From Bacteroidales bacterium (GTDB taxonomy: Bacteria > Bacteroidota > Bacteroidia > Bacteroidales > UBA932), in assembly GCA_017395045.1 (NCBI GenBank), contig JAFPWG010000001.1, positions 1 to 64,000 of the forward strand: a stretch of DNA of 64,000 nucleotides, in the 5' to 3' direction. The stretch's first letter is position 1, and every line of letters starts with the position of its first letter. Below are positions 17,886-26,552 of this stretch, in pieces. The notes beneath the pieces were generated by a model that saw only the letters and a list, made by a program, of their open reading frames with translations, searched no databases and was not told the origin of the DNA. Both the position numbers and the translations under genes were made by a program.

Positions 17886-17970
17886 AAAGCCAATCACTTG
17901 CGGAGGTGATTGGCTTTCAGGTGCTCCCCGGTAAATACTTGCTCTTTGGAACTTCTGATTGATAGTCAGG
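17886..17970 (-). pseudogene. Decayed tRNA-Asn 3' half with its terminator (island boundary)
   Basis: Bases 17911-17970 match the intact tRNA-Asn region 19321-19380 at 45 of 60 ungapped positions, covering the acceptor 3' strand, T arm and anticodon arm. The anticodon loop is altered and the 5' half is missing. The preceding hairpin 17886-17917 (GCCAATCAC / GTGATTGGC) parallels the real tRNA terminator at 19297-19327. The duplication marks the left edge of an AT-rich insert, or the relic of a second tRNA-Asn gene broken by it. Confidence 0.75.
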
Positions 17971-18221
17971 GGAGATTCCTTTCGAAAAAGCAGATAACGA
18001 GATTCATAAAGCCGAATACAGTGCTATGAGTGTAACAGGATATCCAATAACAAATAGCAAATAGTACTTTTTTAATCCGTGTGTATTCTCTATCTTAGCA
18101 TGAACCAAATAATTCATAATACTTCGTAGGCAATAGATTATCGCAAGTGCCTTTTTGAATATCAGGATGTTTTTTGCCAATGTAGATTCATTACTATAAT
18201 TACTTAATCATTTGAGACATT
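17971..18221. other. AT-rich intergenic stretch inside the island, no gene seen
   Basis: This stretch has much lower GC than the surrounding chromosome and stop codons in every frame. No tRNA, hairpin or recombinase fragment was recognised. It probably represents decayed inserted DNA upstream of the broken lipoprotein gene. Confidence 0.6.
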
Positions 18222-18956
18222 ATGAAAAAACTTTCTTTTTTCCTTCTGATTATGACCTAGTTTGCCTTCGTTGGTTGCGTAGACAAGAATGTCAAAGCAG
18301 AACGAAAGGCTTATGATGAGTTATTGATAAACTCTGATTTAGAAGGTATTAGGGATTTTAAATCAAAATTTGCTGATTATATCACGGAAGAACATCTCAA
18401 GACTGTTGACAGTCTTTACGATGTTTTCATCGCTGATTCTACCTTGTTTGCTGCGATTCAGGAGATGCCTGATGACAGGATCCTTCCGAAGTATAAGAAG
18501 ATGAATGAGTATCTGGAGAAGTACCCTGATGGATTGAATGCATTCGAGGCGAACGAGTTTCTATATGAGAATAGGAATGAAATAGAACGTGTAGAAAGAT
18601 TGCTTAAGCAGTTCAATGCAGTTGTGAATCGTTATGATTACTATAACCAGAATTCATCCGGTTACCTGTTTGAGTTCTTTACCCTGGGACCGGCTAATGA
18701 TGAAGGTATCGGTGATATCACCGTTTACACCAGAGGTAATATTTTTGAGGATTGGAAACGAGCCGAAAACTTCAGTAAATACAGAGTTTACGAAGTTGAC
18801 GTCGCTTATAATACTATTGAACTGATGCTTCCCGAGCAAACCATTGAAGCGAAGGTTTCGGAAAGAAATCTTAATTTTGACTTGAACGGGAGGACCCTGT
18901 TCTTTGATTCTCACCTTAAAAATGATATCATTAAAAAGACAATTATGGGTGAATAG
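18222..18956 (+). pseudogene. Lipoprotein gene interrupted by an amber stop in the signal peptide
   Basis: Reading from the ATG at 18222 gives MKKLSFFLLIMT, a TAG stop at 18258-18260, then FAFVGC, which completes an obvious lipoprotein signal with lipobox FVGC. The frame then stays open to 18956. Without the stop it would encode a lipoprotein of about 244 residues. The downstream part could only start from a TTG at 18324, without an export signal. The base composition is AT-rich and the Lys/Glu/Asp/Tyr-rich product matches no family I recognise. It is followed by a good terminator. I read it as a foreign gene recently inactivated, unless TAG is a sequencing error for CAG. Confidence 0.75.
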
Positions 18957-18980
18957 CCTTTTGAGTTCATCTCGTCTTTT

Positions 18981-19010
18981 GCAGGGCCTCATTCTGAGGT
19001 CCTGCTTTTT
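18981..19010 (+). terminator. Terminator of the island lipoprotein gene
   Basis: Stem GCAGGGCCTCA / TGAGGTCCTGC (one G-T pair) with a TTC loop, followed by five T. Confidence 0.85.
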
Positions 19011-19293
19011 ATTAGTAGATGGTTTGTCTGGAAACAACCGTTGTTAATAGTCCTCTTCCATGGTCAGCAGGAATCAACCTGAATCCTGAAAGAACAGAAT
19101 ACGGAGACGCCCCCATTTGTTCTTTTCCTTTTTGGGAGGTTGGCACAGGCGTGTCTGTAAGTGGTTGATATATGGTACGTTGAGAAGGGGTGGGTGCCAG
19201 GCCCAACTCTTTTACATCAGGGTTGACACCTAAGGTGTTGTAATGCATTGAAAATGAAACTGTTCCAAATGGCGGGGTGTCAGCCCTCAAAAC
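19011..19293. other. Non-coding or remnant stretch between island gene and tRNA-Asn
   Basis: A reading frame of up to 98 codons lies on the minus strand (19012-19308), but it would start inside the tRNA terminator and has no promoter. The composition is intermediate between island and chromosome. I cannot assign it; it may be the tail of a degraded mobile element. Confidence 0.4.
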
Positions 19294-19327
19294 AAAAAAG
19301 CCGGCCACCGGAATGGTGGTTGGCTTT
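19294..19327 (-). terminator. Terminator of tRNA-Asn
   Basis: On the minus strand, the stem AAAGCCAACCACC / GGTGGCCGGCTTT with two G-T pairs is followed by six T. It starts 6 nt after the tRNA 3' end. Confidence 0.85.
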
Positions 19328-19333
19328 CAGGCG

Positions 19334-19407
19334 CTCCCCAGCTAGGACTTGAACCTAGGACCCTCTGATTAACAGTCAGATGCTCTAACCAACTGAGCTA
19401 CTGAGGA
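19334..19407 (-). tRNA. tRNA-Asn (anticodon GTT)
   Basis: Read on the minus strand, the acceptor stem TCCTCAG pairs with CTGGGGA, the anticodon stem-loop is TCTGA-CTGTTAA-TCAGA with anticodon GTT, and the T arm is CTAGG-TTCAAGT-CCTAG. The discriminator is G, and CCA is not encoded. A -7 box lies at 19450-19457 and a terminator follows. Confidence 0.97.
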
Positions 19408-19449
19408 ATGTTTTTCACCGTTTCCGGTGCTCGTCCTCGGACGGGATTG

Positions 19450-19457
19450 CAAAGGTA
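19450..19457 (-). promoter_or_regulatory. -7 box TACCTTTG for tRNA-Asn
   Basis: A TAnnTTTG match on the minus strand, 42 nt upstream of the mature tRNA 5' end, leaving a short 5' leader for RNase P. Confidence 0.55.
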
Positions 19458-19500
19458 CAACCTTTTTTGGAATCTCCAAACAATTTTGCGGTTTTTTTAA

Positions 19501-19508
19501 TATCTTTG
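19501..19508 (+). promoter_or_regulatory. -7 box TATCTTTG for the HU-domain / thioesterase / Nudix unit
   Basis: A perfect match, 26 nt before the ATG at 19535. Confidence 0.7.
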
Positions 19509-19534
19509 CAAACGAATCTGAAACTGAACCGGCG

Positions 19535-20422
19535 ATGGATATCGATCTGCTAGCAAAGATGGTCAAGGAGGCAATCCTGGACAACGATGCCGTGACCCTT
19601 CCCGGGGTCGGATGCTTCGTGGCCGAACTGGTACCCTCCTCTTTCTCCGACAAGGGCTATACGATCCATCCGCCGTACCGCCGGCTCTATTTCTCTCCCA
19701 AACAGGGGAGCGACACGCTCCTGGCCGACATGTATGCATCCGCCCGCAATGTGGACCGGGAGGATGCGACGCGGGTCCTGGCGGAATTCCTCGCCGGGAT
19801 GAAAGAGGTCCTGAAGGTTCGGAAGACCATCGTCTTCCCGGGGCTCGGCCGTCTCCGGGCCACCCGCGAGAACCATTTCTTCTTCGTGGCCGATGAGGAC
19901 CTGGACATCTATCCCGAGGGTTTCGGCCTTGCTCCGGTCTCCCTCAAGACCCATGAGGAAACCCCGGAAGAAGTGGCTACCGCAGTCGCAGGTCTGGCGG
20001 AGATGATGACGACGGAACCCGTTACCGATATCGAGGAAGTGGAGGTCGAACCCGAACCGGAAGTGAAACCGGAGGTCGAAGTTGAACCCGCGCCCGCACT
20101 CGCACCCGAATCCGAACCTGAGCTCGAGCCCGAAGTTCAACCGGAGCCTGAAGTTCAACCGGAACCCGAGCCGGACCCCGCTCCTGCTGAAGAGGAGGAG
20201 CCGGAGCTTCCCGTCTCCGAGGCGTTTAAGGAAACCCAGCGGCTGGAATATGAGGACCGCCGGCGGAGGCAAAAACTCTTGAAGGCGCTCCGGATCATCC
20301 TGATCGTGCTGGGGGCACTCCTGGCCCTCCTGCTGCTTTATATCCTTATCGGCCGCGTCGCGCCGAGCTGGCTGGATCCGCTCCTGTATTCCAAGGAAGA
20401 GCTTGACATTCTCCGTTATTAG
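19535..20422 (+). CDS. HU-CCDC81-type protein with acidic linker and C-terminal membrane helix
   Basis: The 295-residue protein begins with two small HU-fold domains of the Bacteroidota CCDC81 type (about 1-55 and 60-135; VTLPGVGCFVAE and KTIVFPGLGRLRAT are the paired strands). A Glu/Pro/Val-rich repetitive linker follows (about 165-230, alternating E-P with some V, K, A), then a basic stretch, then a transmembrane helix at about 250-275 and a short C-terminal tail. Such proteins usually carry SPOR domains after the helix. None is visible here, where the tail is only about 20 residues. A role in envelope or nucleoid organisation is only inferred. It heads an operon with the thioesterase and Nudix genes. 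Confidence 0.85.
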   Translation: MDIDLLAKMVKEAILDNDAVTLPGVGCFVAELVPSSFSDKGYTIHPPYRRLYFSPKQGSDTLLADMYASARNVDREDATRVLAEFLAGMKEVLKVRKTIVFPGLGRLRATRENHFFFVADEDLDIYPEGFGLAPVSLKTHEETPEEVATAVAGLAEMMTTEPVTDIEEVEVEPEPEVKPEVEVEPAPALAPESEPELEPEVQPEPEVQPEPEPDPAPAEEEEPELPVSEAFKETQRLEYEDRRRRQKLLKALRIILIVLGALLALLLLYILIGRVAPSWLDPLLYSKEELDILRY

Positions 20423-20424
20423 AT

Positions 20425-21186
20425 ATGAGTGAAGTAAGAAGAGAGGGGTATAAATTCTGCCAGGACATCTGCATTCCCTGCTACGACACGGATGCCGCCA
20501 TGTTCCTGAAGCCCGCCGCCTTCATGGATTGTGCCCAGGAAATCGCGTACTGGGCGGCCAAGGAACTCGGCTTCGGCTATGACCAGTTGCATGTCCACCA
20601 TACTGCCTGGGTGCTGTCCCGGATGCATATCCATTTCGAAAATCCGCCCAAGTGGCTGGACGAAGTGACGCTTTTCACCTGGCACAAGGGGCCCGACGGC
20701 CTGTTTTTCCTGCGTGACTTTTATCTCCAGGACGGGAAGGGAGAGCGCGCGGTCACCTGTACCAGTTCTTGGGTGGTGATTGACGAGCAAACACGCCGGC
20801 TGGTCCGTCCGGAGGACCTGAATTCGCTGATGAGCGTGGATCCCGGGACGGATCACGCCATCGCCAGCCCTGCGCCCAAGGTCGCGATGCCCCGCGGCTC
20901 CGAACCGGAGGCTGTCGGAGAGCACCGGGTCGCCTATTCCGACGTGGACATCATCGGGCACACCAACAATGCGCGTTACATGGTCTGGGCGATGGACTGC
21001 ATCGACTATGAAACCGCCTCCACCCGGCGCGTCCGCGACGTCTTCATCAATTTCAACAAGGAAACCACCCCCGGCTCCGTCGTCCAACTGTACCGCCTGA
21101 AGGCAGAGGAGGAGGGGAACCTGGTCTGGTATGTGGAAGGCCGTCTGGACGGGAAGTCCGCCTTCTGTGTCAAGATGGTATTCTAG
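20425..21186 (+). CDS. Acyl-ACP thioesterase
   Basis: The 253-residue protein matches the Fat-type acyl-ACP thioesterase family, with two hotdog domains. The N-terminal domain contains TDAAMFLKPAAFMDCAQEIA and the C-terminal domain has the SDVDIIGHTNNARYMVWAMD segment with the catalytic Asn and His region. These enzymes release free fatty acids from acyl carrier protein and can set lipid chain length. It begins two bases after the HU-domain gene and ends two bases before the Nudix gene. Confidence 0.9.
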   Translation: MSEVRREGYKFCQDICIPCYDTDAAMFLKPAAFMDCAQEIAYWAAKELGFGYDQLHVHHTAWVLSRMHIHFENPPKWLDEVTLFTWHKGPDGLFFLRDFYLQDGKGERAVTCTSSWVVIDEQTRRLVRPEDLNSLMSVDPGTDHAIASPAPKVAMPRGSEPEAVGEHRVAYSDVDIIGHTNNARYMVWAMDCIDYETASTRRVRDVFINFNKETTPGSVVQLYRLKAEEEGNLVWYVEGRLDGKSAFCVKMVF

Positions 21187-21188
21187 CG

Positions 21189-21779
21189 ATGATCGAACTC
21201 GTATATCCCCTCGAACCTGCCCCCCTGTATCCGCGTCCGAGCGTGGAGCATCCCGGCCTTTCCGCCGTTTCCGCGGAGGAGATGCTTCCCCTCGTGGAAA
21301 CCAGCGGCATCGTTTACGGACAGGCGACGCGGGCCTATTGCCACAGCGGGGCGCGGGTCCTCCACCCGGTGGTGCACCTGCACATCGTGGACCGGATGGG
21401 AAGGATCTATCTCCAGAAAAGGTCCATGGAAAAAGACCTGCTTCCGGGCTATTGGGATACGGCGGTCGGAGGGCACGTAACCTATGGTGAACTGGCTCAG
21501 GAGGCTCTCTACCGCGAAGCTGCGGAGGAATTGGGCCTGACTGCCTTCAATCCCACCTTCCTGGAAGCCTATGTCTGGGAGACGGAACGGGACCGGGAGT
21601 TCGTGTTCGTTTTCGCAACCGTCGGGCATCCGGAACTGGATCCTGACAATCCGGAGGTTACCGAGGGAAAGTGGTGGACGCAGGAGGAATTGACGGCTGC
21701 GGCCGGCAAGGATATCCTGACGCCGAACTTCGAAGCGGAATTCGCACGCATCCAGGGGCAGCTGCTCGCGCTCCTGTAG
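21189..21779 (+). CDS. Nudix hydrolase
   Basis: The 196-residue protein contains an intact Nudix box, G-x5-E-x7-REAAEELG, in the segment beginning [14 protein letters not shown] (about residue 97). The motif chelates Mg(II) for diphosphate cleavage of nucleoside-diphosphate-linked substrates. The N-terminal extension of about 60 residues and the [11 protein letters not shown] strand resemble isopentenyl-diphosphate-isomerase-like Nudix proteins (YfcD type), but no isomerase-specific residues are clear. The substrate is unknown. It is the last gene of the unit. Confidence 0.88.
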   Translation: MIELVYPLEPAPLYPRPSVEHPGLSAVSAEEMLPLVETSGIVYGQATRAYCHSGARVLHPVVHLHIVDRMGRIYLQKRSMEKDLLPGYWDTAVGGHVTYGELAQEALYREAAEELGLTAFNPTFLEAYVWETERDREFVFVFATVGHPELDPDNPEVTEGKWWTQEELTAAAGKDILTPNFEAEFARIQGQLLALL

Positions 21780-21799
21780 GATTTCCCCCGAAAAATGCC

Positions 21800-21807
21800 T
21801 ACCTTTG
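21800..21807 (+). promoter_or_regulatory. -7 box TACCTTTG placed 6 nt before the DUF4922-SpoIID start
   Basis: A perfect TAnnTTTG box. Only six bases separate it from the ATG at 21814, so the mRNA should be leaderless or nearly so. Confidence 0.65.
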
Positions 21808-21813
21808 AAAGGT

Positions 21814-24021
21814 ATGGCAATCGACATCGACAAATTCGTGCACGACCAGCTTTCAGTCTGGCCGGCCGTGGCGGCGAAATACCGCGCACTGAAAAGCGCC
21901 CAGACCCGCCAGGCTCCCGTCGGCGGGGTGCTCGCCACCCTCCAGTCCAATCCCGGACGGATGCCCATCTTCGACCACGGCTGCCCCTTGTGCGAGGAGA
22001 ACTACCTGGAACATCAGCATTTCCTGCCCTTCGAAGGCAGGAAGGGCCGTAAATACCGCGTCCTGGTGAACCGGGCCCCCATCTTCCCGAACCATCTGGT
22101 CATCACGCGGGACGTGCACGTGCCCCAGACTATCTGGCACCGTTATCCGGATATGCTGGACCTGTCCGTGCAGTTCCCGGATTATGTCATCTTCTACAAC
22201 AGTCCGTACAGCGGAACAACCGTACCGGGCCACGCACATTTCCAGGCTTGTCCGAAGGGGTACATGCCTCTGGAGCGCATCGCGGACCGGCTGATGCACG
22301 CGGTCGCGGAGAATGGGGGAGAAGTCCCTGAAAACAATGCAGGGGAACTCTCCTATGTGGCTTCCGTTCGCGATGCGCAACTGTTCCATTACAAGCGCTT
22401 TACCCGGGGTGTCTTCCTGCTCCGCGCCGAAACGTCCAAGTCCATGGCCAAGATGTTCTACCGCCTGCTGGACTGCTGCGACCTGGCGGAAGGGGAAGCC
22501 GAACCCCGCTTCAACGCCCTGACCTTCTTCAGCGAGGGAGAATACCGGGCTGTGGTGATGTGCAGGGCGGCCCATCGTCCGCATCATTTCTATGCGGAAG
22601 GGGACGACCATTTTGCCCTGAGTCCCGGCGCCGCCGACATGGCCGGCTTCTTCGTGATTCCGGAAGTGTCTGATTATGAACGGATTACGCCTGAAATCCT
22701 GACGGAGATCCTGCAGGAGATCTCCCTCTCCGAAAAGCAGGAGGAACGCCTCCTGTGGCGGCTGGTCCGTACCCAGCCGAAGATCGAGGTGGGCATCCTG
22801 TCCGGTCCGGAGATCGGCTTCGAGATCATCTCCGACGGAGCCGGTCCGCAGAAGGTCTCCTATCGCGAAGGCAAGATCGACTACAACGGCACCCTTTATG
22901 ACGAACTCGTTTTCGAGGCGCCCACCATCTCCACCCTGTTCGCCGAGCCGTCCTTCATCCTGTACGGCGTGACCATCGGCGTGGATTTCCACTGGCAGCG
23001 GCAGCAGGACCAGCAGTTCGCCGGCACGCTCAAGTTCATCGTGGACGCCGGGAAAGTAGTGGCTGTCAACGTGATCGGCGTCGAAGACTACCTCCTCAGC
23101 GTCATTTCCTCCGAGATGAAGGCGACGGCTTCTCCGGAATTCCTGAAGGCCCACGCCGTCATCTCGCGCTCCTGGGTGATGGCGCAGATCGCCCACCGTC
23201 AGGCCCGGAAGGAGGCGTCCGTTCCGTACCCGTTCGACAACGCTCCGGCGCTGATTACCTGGCTGGACGGAAGCCGATCATCTTCCGAAGCGCCTTCCGA
23301 CCGGATTGTCAAATGGTTCGACCACGACGACCACCACCGTTTCGACGTGTGTGCCGACGACCATTGCCAGCGCTACCAGGGCCTCACCCTCGCGGTCGGG
23401 GAGAAGGTCCGTGCCGCCATCGACGAGACCTGGGGCCTCGTCCTCCGCTATGGCGGAGAATTGGTGGACGCCCGCTTCTACAAGTGCTGCGGCGGCCTGA
23501 CGGAGCGCTTCTCCACCGCCTGGGCCGATGAAGACTATCCTTACCTTCCGGTCCACGAAGACCCCTGGTGCGACACGCACGACAAGGAAATCCTGGGCCA
23601 GGTACTCAACGACTATGACCTGGAAACGGAAGATTTCCATGACTGGACCGTCCGGTACGGCCGCAAGGAGCTTTCCGACCTCATCACCCGCCGGTCGGGT
23701 GTCGATATCGGCGACCTGCTGTCGCTGGAACCCCTGGAACGGGGCGGGTCCGGCCGGATCAAATTGCTCCGTATCGTTGGCTCCAAGCGAACGCTGGAAG
23801 TGGGCAAGGAACTGCTCATCAGACGTTTCCTGTCGGAAAGCCATCTCTATAGCTCCTGGTTCGACGTGGAAATGACTCCCGATGAAGTCATCCTGCGCGG
23901 TCATGGCTGGGGCCACGGCGTGGGCCTGTGCCAGATCGGCGCCGCCGTGATGGCCGCCCACGGAAAAACCTACGAAGAAATCCTTTCCTTCTATTATCCC
24001 GGAACCACCCTCGAACGATGA
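21814..24021 (+). CDS. DUF4922 - SpoIID/LytB fusion protein
   Basis: The 735-residue protein joins two parts. Residues 1 to about 310 are a DUF4922 domain, a HIT/GalT-like fold with CPLCEENY and the [12 protein letters not shown] histidine motif. From about 340 onwards is a SpoIID/LytB amidase-enhancer-type domain, with [27 protein letters not shown], the [11 protein letters not shown] core and a C-terminal [15 protein letters not shown]. SpoIID is a peptidoglycan lytic transglycosylase active on stem-peptide-free glycan. There is no signal peptide, which is odd for a wall hydrolase. It overlaps ampG by ATGA and is followed by namZ, so the context is peptidoglycan turnover. Confidence 0.85.
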   Translation: MAIDIDKFVHDQLSVWPAVAAKYRALKSAQTRQAPVGGVLATLQSNPGRMPIFDHGCPLCEENYLEHQHFLPFEGRKGRKYRVLVNRAPIFPNHLVITRDVHVPQTIWHRYPDMLDLSVQFPDYVIFYNSPYSGTTVPGHAHFQACPKGYMPLERIADRLMHAVAENGGEVPENNAGELSYVASVRDAQLFHYKRFTRGVFLLRAETSKSMAKMFYRLLDCCDLAEGEAEPRFNALTFFSEGEYRAVVMCRAAHRPHHFYAEGDDHFALSPGAADMAGFFVIPEVSDYERITPEILTEILQEISLSEKQEERLLWRLVRTQPKIEVGILSGPEIGFEIISDGAGPQKVSYREGKIDYNGTLYDELVFEAPTISTLFAEPSFILYGVTIGVDFHWQRQQDQQFAGTLKFIVDAGKVVAVNVIGVEDYLLSVISSEMKATASPEFLKAHAVISRSWVMAQIAHRQARKEASVPYPFDNAPALITWLDGSRSSSEAPSDRIVKWFDHDDHHRFDVCADDHCQRYQGLTLAVGEKVRAAIDETWGLVLRYGGELVDARFYKCCGGLTERFSTAWADEDYPYLPVHEDPWCDTHDKEILGQVLNDYDLETEDFHDWTVRYGRKELSDLITRRSGVDIGDLLSLEPLERGGSGRIKLLRIVGSKRTLEVGKELLIRRFLSESHLYSSWFDVEMTPDEVILRGHGWGHGVGLCQIGAAVMAAHGKTYEEILSFYYPGTTLER

Positions 24022-25295
24022 AAACACGCTCTCCCTGGCTGTGGGTGCCCACCCTGTATTTTGCGGAAGGCCTTCCGTATTTCATTGTCAACACGATCTC
24101 CGTCGTCATCCTCAAGGACTTGGGGATGGACAACAGCCGGCTGGCCCTCCTGACCAGCCTCATCGGCCTGCCCTGGCTCATCAAACCGCTCTGGAGCCCC
24201 TTCGTGGACATCTTCAGGAGCAAGCGCTGGTGGATCGTGACGATGCAGCTCCTGATGGCGGCGGCGGTAGCCCTGCTGGCGATTACTCTGCCGGCCTCCT
24301 CGCCGTTTACCTGGACGCTTATCTTATTCGTGATTACCGGCTTCGCTTCCGCCTCCCATGACATCGCGGCGGACGGTTTCTACATGATCGGCCTGGACGA
24401 AGGCCACCAGTCGGCCTTCGTCGGTATCCGGAACACGTTCTACCGGATCGCCATGGTGTTCGGGCAGGGCGTCCTGGTCGTGCTGGCCGGCTGGATGGAG
24501 AAAAGGACGGGAGTCGTTTCCCGCTCGTGGAGCATCACGCTGCTCGCCACCGCGGCCATCCTGGCGGCGGTCACGTTGTATCACGCCTTCGTCCTGCCGC
24601 GTCCCGATGAAGACCGCTCCGCCGGACGGAAGACGGTCCGGGAGATCTTCGCGGAGTTCGGCGAAGCGTTCCGCAGCTTCTTCACCAAGCCGGGCATTGG
24701 CCTGCTGGTGTTTTTCCTGCTGTTGTACCGGTTGCCGGAGGCGCTGTCCGTCAAGCTCTTATATCCGTTTTTCAGCGATCCGGCATCTGCCGGCGGGCTG
24801 GGGTTGGACAAAGAAGCATACGGGATAGTATACGGTACGGCCGGTGTCATCGCCCTCCTCGCCGGAGGAATCCTCGGGGGGGTGGATATTTCGCGCCGGG
24901 GGCTCCGCCGTTGCCTTCTGCCGATGGCGCTCAGCCTCGCGCTTCCGTGCGCCGTTTACCTGTTCCTGGCGCTCGTGCGCCCCTCTTCCTTATGGACGGT
25001 TGGCGCTTGCGTTGTCTTCGACCAGTTCGGCTACGGATATGGCTTTACGGCCTATACGGTTTATATGATGCGCTTTGCGGAAGGACCGCTCAAGACCTCC
25101 CATTACGCCATCTGCACGGGCTTCATGGCCCTGTCCATGCTGCTCCCGGGTTCCGTGGCAGGATATCTGCAAGAATCGCTGGGGTACGTGGGATTCTACG
25201 TGCTGGTCATGGTGTGCTGCCTGGCGACCGTTGCAGTCGCCCTGTATGCCCGGCGCAGGGTTCCCGCTGAATATGGACGCGTTAAAAACAGTTGA
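24018..25295 (+). CDS. ampG: AmpG-like muropeptide permease (MFS)
   Basis: The 425-residue inner-membrane protein has about 12 hydrophobic helices and the AmpG-type N-terminus [20 protein letters not shown] with [15 protein letters not shown] and [11 protein letters not shown]. AmpG imports anhydro-muropeptides or related GlcNAc-MurNAc fragments released from the wall. The ATG at 24018 overlaps the SpoIID-domain gene, and namZ starts two bases after its stop, forming a three-gene salvage cluster. The precise cargo in this species is inferred. Confidence 0.9.
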   Translation: MKTRSPWLWVPTLYFAEGLPYFIVNTISVVILKDLGMDNSRLALLTSLIGLPWLIKPLWSPFVDIFRSKRWWIVTMQLLMAAAVALLAITLPASSPFTWTLILFVITGFASASHDIAADGFYMIGLDEGHQSAFVGIRNTFYRIAMVFGQGVLVVLAGWMEKRTGVVSRSWSITLLATAAILAAVTLYHAFVLPRPDEDRSAGRKTVREIFAEFGEAFRSFFTKPGIGLLVFFLLLYRLPEALSVKLLYPFFSDPASAGGLGLDKEAYGIVYGTAGVIALLAGGILGGVDISRRGLRRCLLPMALSLALPCAVYLFLALVRPSSLWTVGACVVFDQFGYGYGFTAYTVYMMRFAEGPLKTSHYAICTGFMALSMLLPGSVAGYLQESLGYVGFYVLVMVCCLATVAVALYARRRVPAEYGRVKNS

Positions 25296-25297
25296 TT

Positions 25298-26533
25298 ATG
25301 AAGAAGATACTGTCATTGATCCTGCTTCTGGGGAGCCTCTCCCTTTCCGCGCAGGTGTACGCTGGCATCGACATGCTCCAGCGGTATGGCTTCGAGGAAT
25401 TGCTGGGGAAGCGGGTGGGACTGGTCACGAATCCTTCGGGGGTGGACCGGCATTTGCGCTCCACCATCGACATCCTCTATGAAGCCCCGGAGGTGAACCT
25501 GGTGGCGCTCTTCGGGCCCGAGCACGGGGTACGGGGGGATGTTTATGCCGGCGGCCACGTGGCGAGCGGAAAGGATCCCAAGACCGGCCTCCCGGTGTAT
25601 TCGCTCTATGGCGACACCCGCAAGCCCACCCCGGAGATGCTCAAGGGCATCGACGTCATGGTGTATGACATCCAGGATGTAGGAACACGCTCATATACCT
25701 TTATTTCCACCCTGGGCCTGGTGATGCGCGCCTGTGCCGAGAAGGATATTGAAGTGGTGGTTCTGGACCGGCCCAACCCGTTGGGCGGGCGCAAGGTCGA
25801 AGGTCCTCTGGTGGAGGCGGGTTTCCACTCTTTCGTGAGCGAATTCAGCATTCCGTACGTTTACGGACTCACGGTCGGGGAACTGGCGAACCTGATCAAC
25901 GAAGAAGGGTTGAATCGCGGGATGACCGGGAAGGAAGCACCGCTCAAGTGCCGTCTCACCGTGGTTCCGATGCGCGGGTGGGAGCGCTGGATGCTGTACC
26001 GGGACACGGGCCTGCCCTGGATCCTGCCGTCACCGAACATTCCTTCGATGGAATCGGCCATCGGCTATCCTTCCGCCGGCATCGCCGGAGAATTCGGCTA
26101 TCTGGGCATCGGCGTGGGTTATACCATCCCGTTCCAGGTCTTTTCCGCCCCCTGGGTCGATGCGGATGCCCTCAAGGCGCGGCTGGACAGTTACGGCATC
26201 CCCGGTACGGAGTTCCGGACCATCCATTACAAACCCATCTCAGGAACCAATCCCCAGCTCCAGCACGGGGTCCAGTTTTTCTATACCGACTATGAGGCCG
26301 CGACCATCACTTTGACGCAATTTTACGTGATGCAGGCCCTTCAGGAACTGTATCCGGAGCACAATCCGTACAAGACCCTGAAGAAAACGAGGATGCTGGA
26401 TATCGTTTGTGGCACGGATTATGTGAGAGTGACTTTCGGAAAGCGTTTGAAGGTCGAGGATATCGAATCCCGATGGATGAAAGACGCCGAGGCTTTCAAG
26501 GAACTTTCCGAGAATTATTACTTATATCGTTAA
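25298..26533 (+). CDS. namZ: Exo-beta-N-acetylmuramidase NamZ (DUF1343)
   Basis: The 411-residue protein has a signal peptide (about 1-19, LSLSAQ) and a full DUF1343 domain: GKRVGLVTNPSGVD, ALFGPEHGVRGD, VYSLYGDTRKPTPEML and YDIQDVGTRSYTFISTL. NamZ enzymes release terminal MurNAc from the non-reducing end of peptidoglycan fragments in the periplasm. The neighbours ampG and the SpoIID-domain gene fit a wall-recycling pathway. The ATG at 25298 is preferred over an upstream TTG because it starts the signal peptide. Confidence 0.92.
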   Translation: MKKILSLILLLGSLSLSAQVYAGIDMLQRYGFEELLGKRVGLVTNPSGVDRHLRSTIDILYEAPEVNLVALFGPEHGVRGDVYAGGHVASGKDPKTGLPVYSLYGDTRKPTPEMLKGIDVMVYDIQDVGTRSYTFISTLGLVMRACAEKDIEVVVLDRPNPLGGRKVEGPLVEAGFHSFVSEFSIPYVYGLTVGELANLINEEGLNRGMTGKEAPLKCRLTVVPMRGWERWMLYRDTGLPWILPSPNIPSMESAIGYPSAGIAGEFGYLGIGVGYTIPFQVFSAPWVDADALKARLDSYGIPGTEFRTIHYKPISGTNPQLQHGVQFFYTDYEAATITLTQFYVMQALQELYPEHNPYKTLKKTRMLDIVCGTDYVRVTFGKRLKVEDIESRWMKDAEAFKELSENYYLYR

Positions 26534-26552
26534 CCTATTAAATGAAAAAGCC

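Noticed and set aside
19012..19308. A 98-codon minus-strand frame next to tRNA-Asn
   Set aside because: It would start inside the tRNA terminator hairpin, has no promoter, and shows no recognisable domain; kept only as an unassigned remnant.
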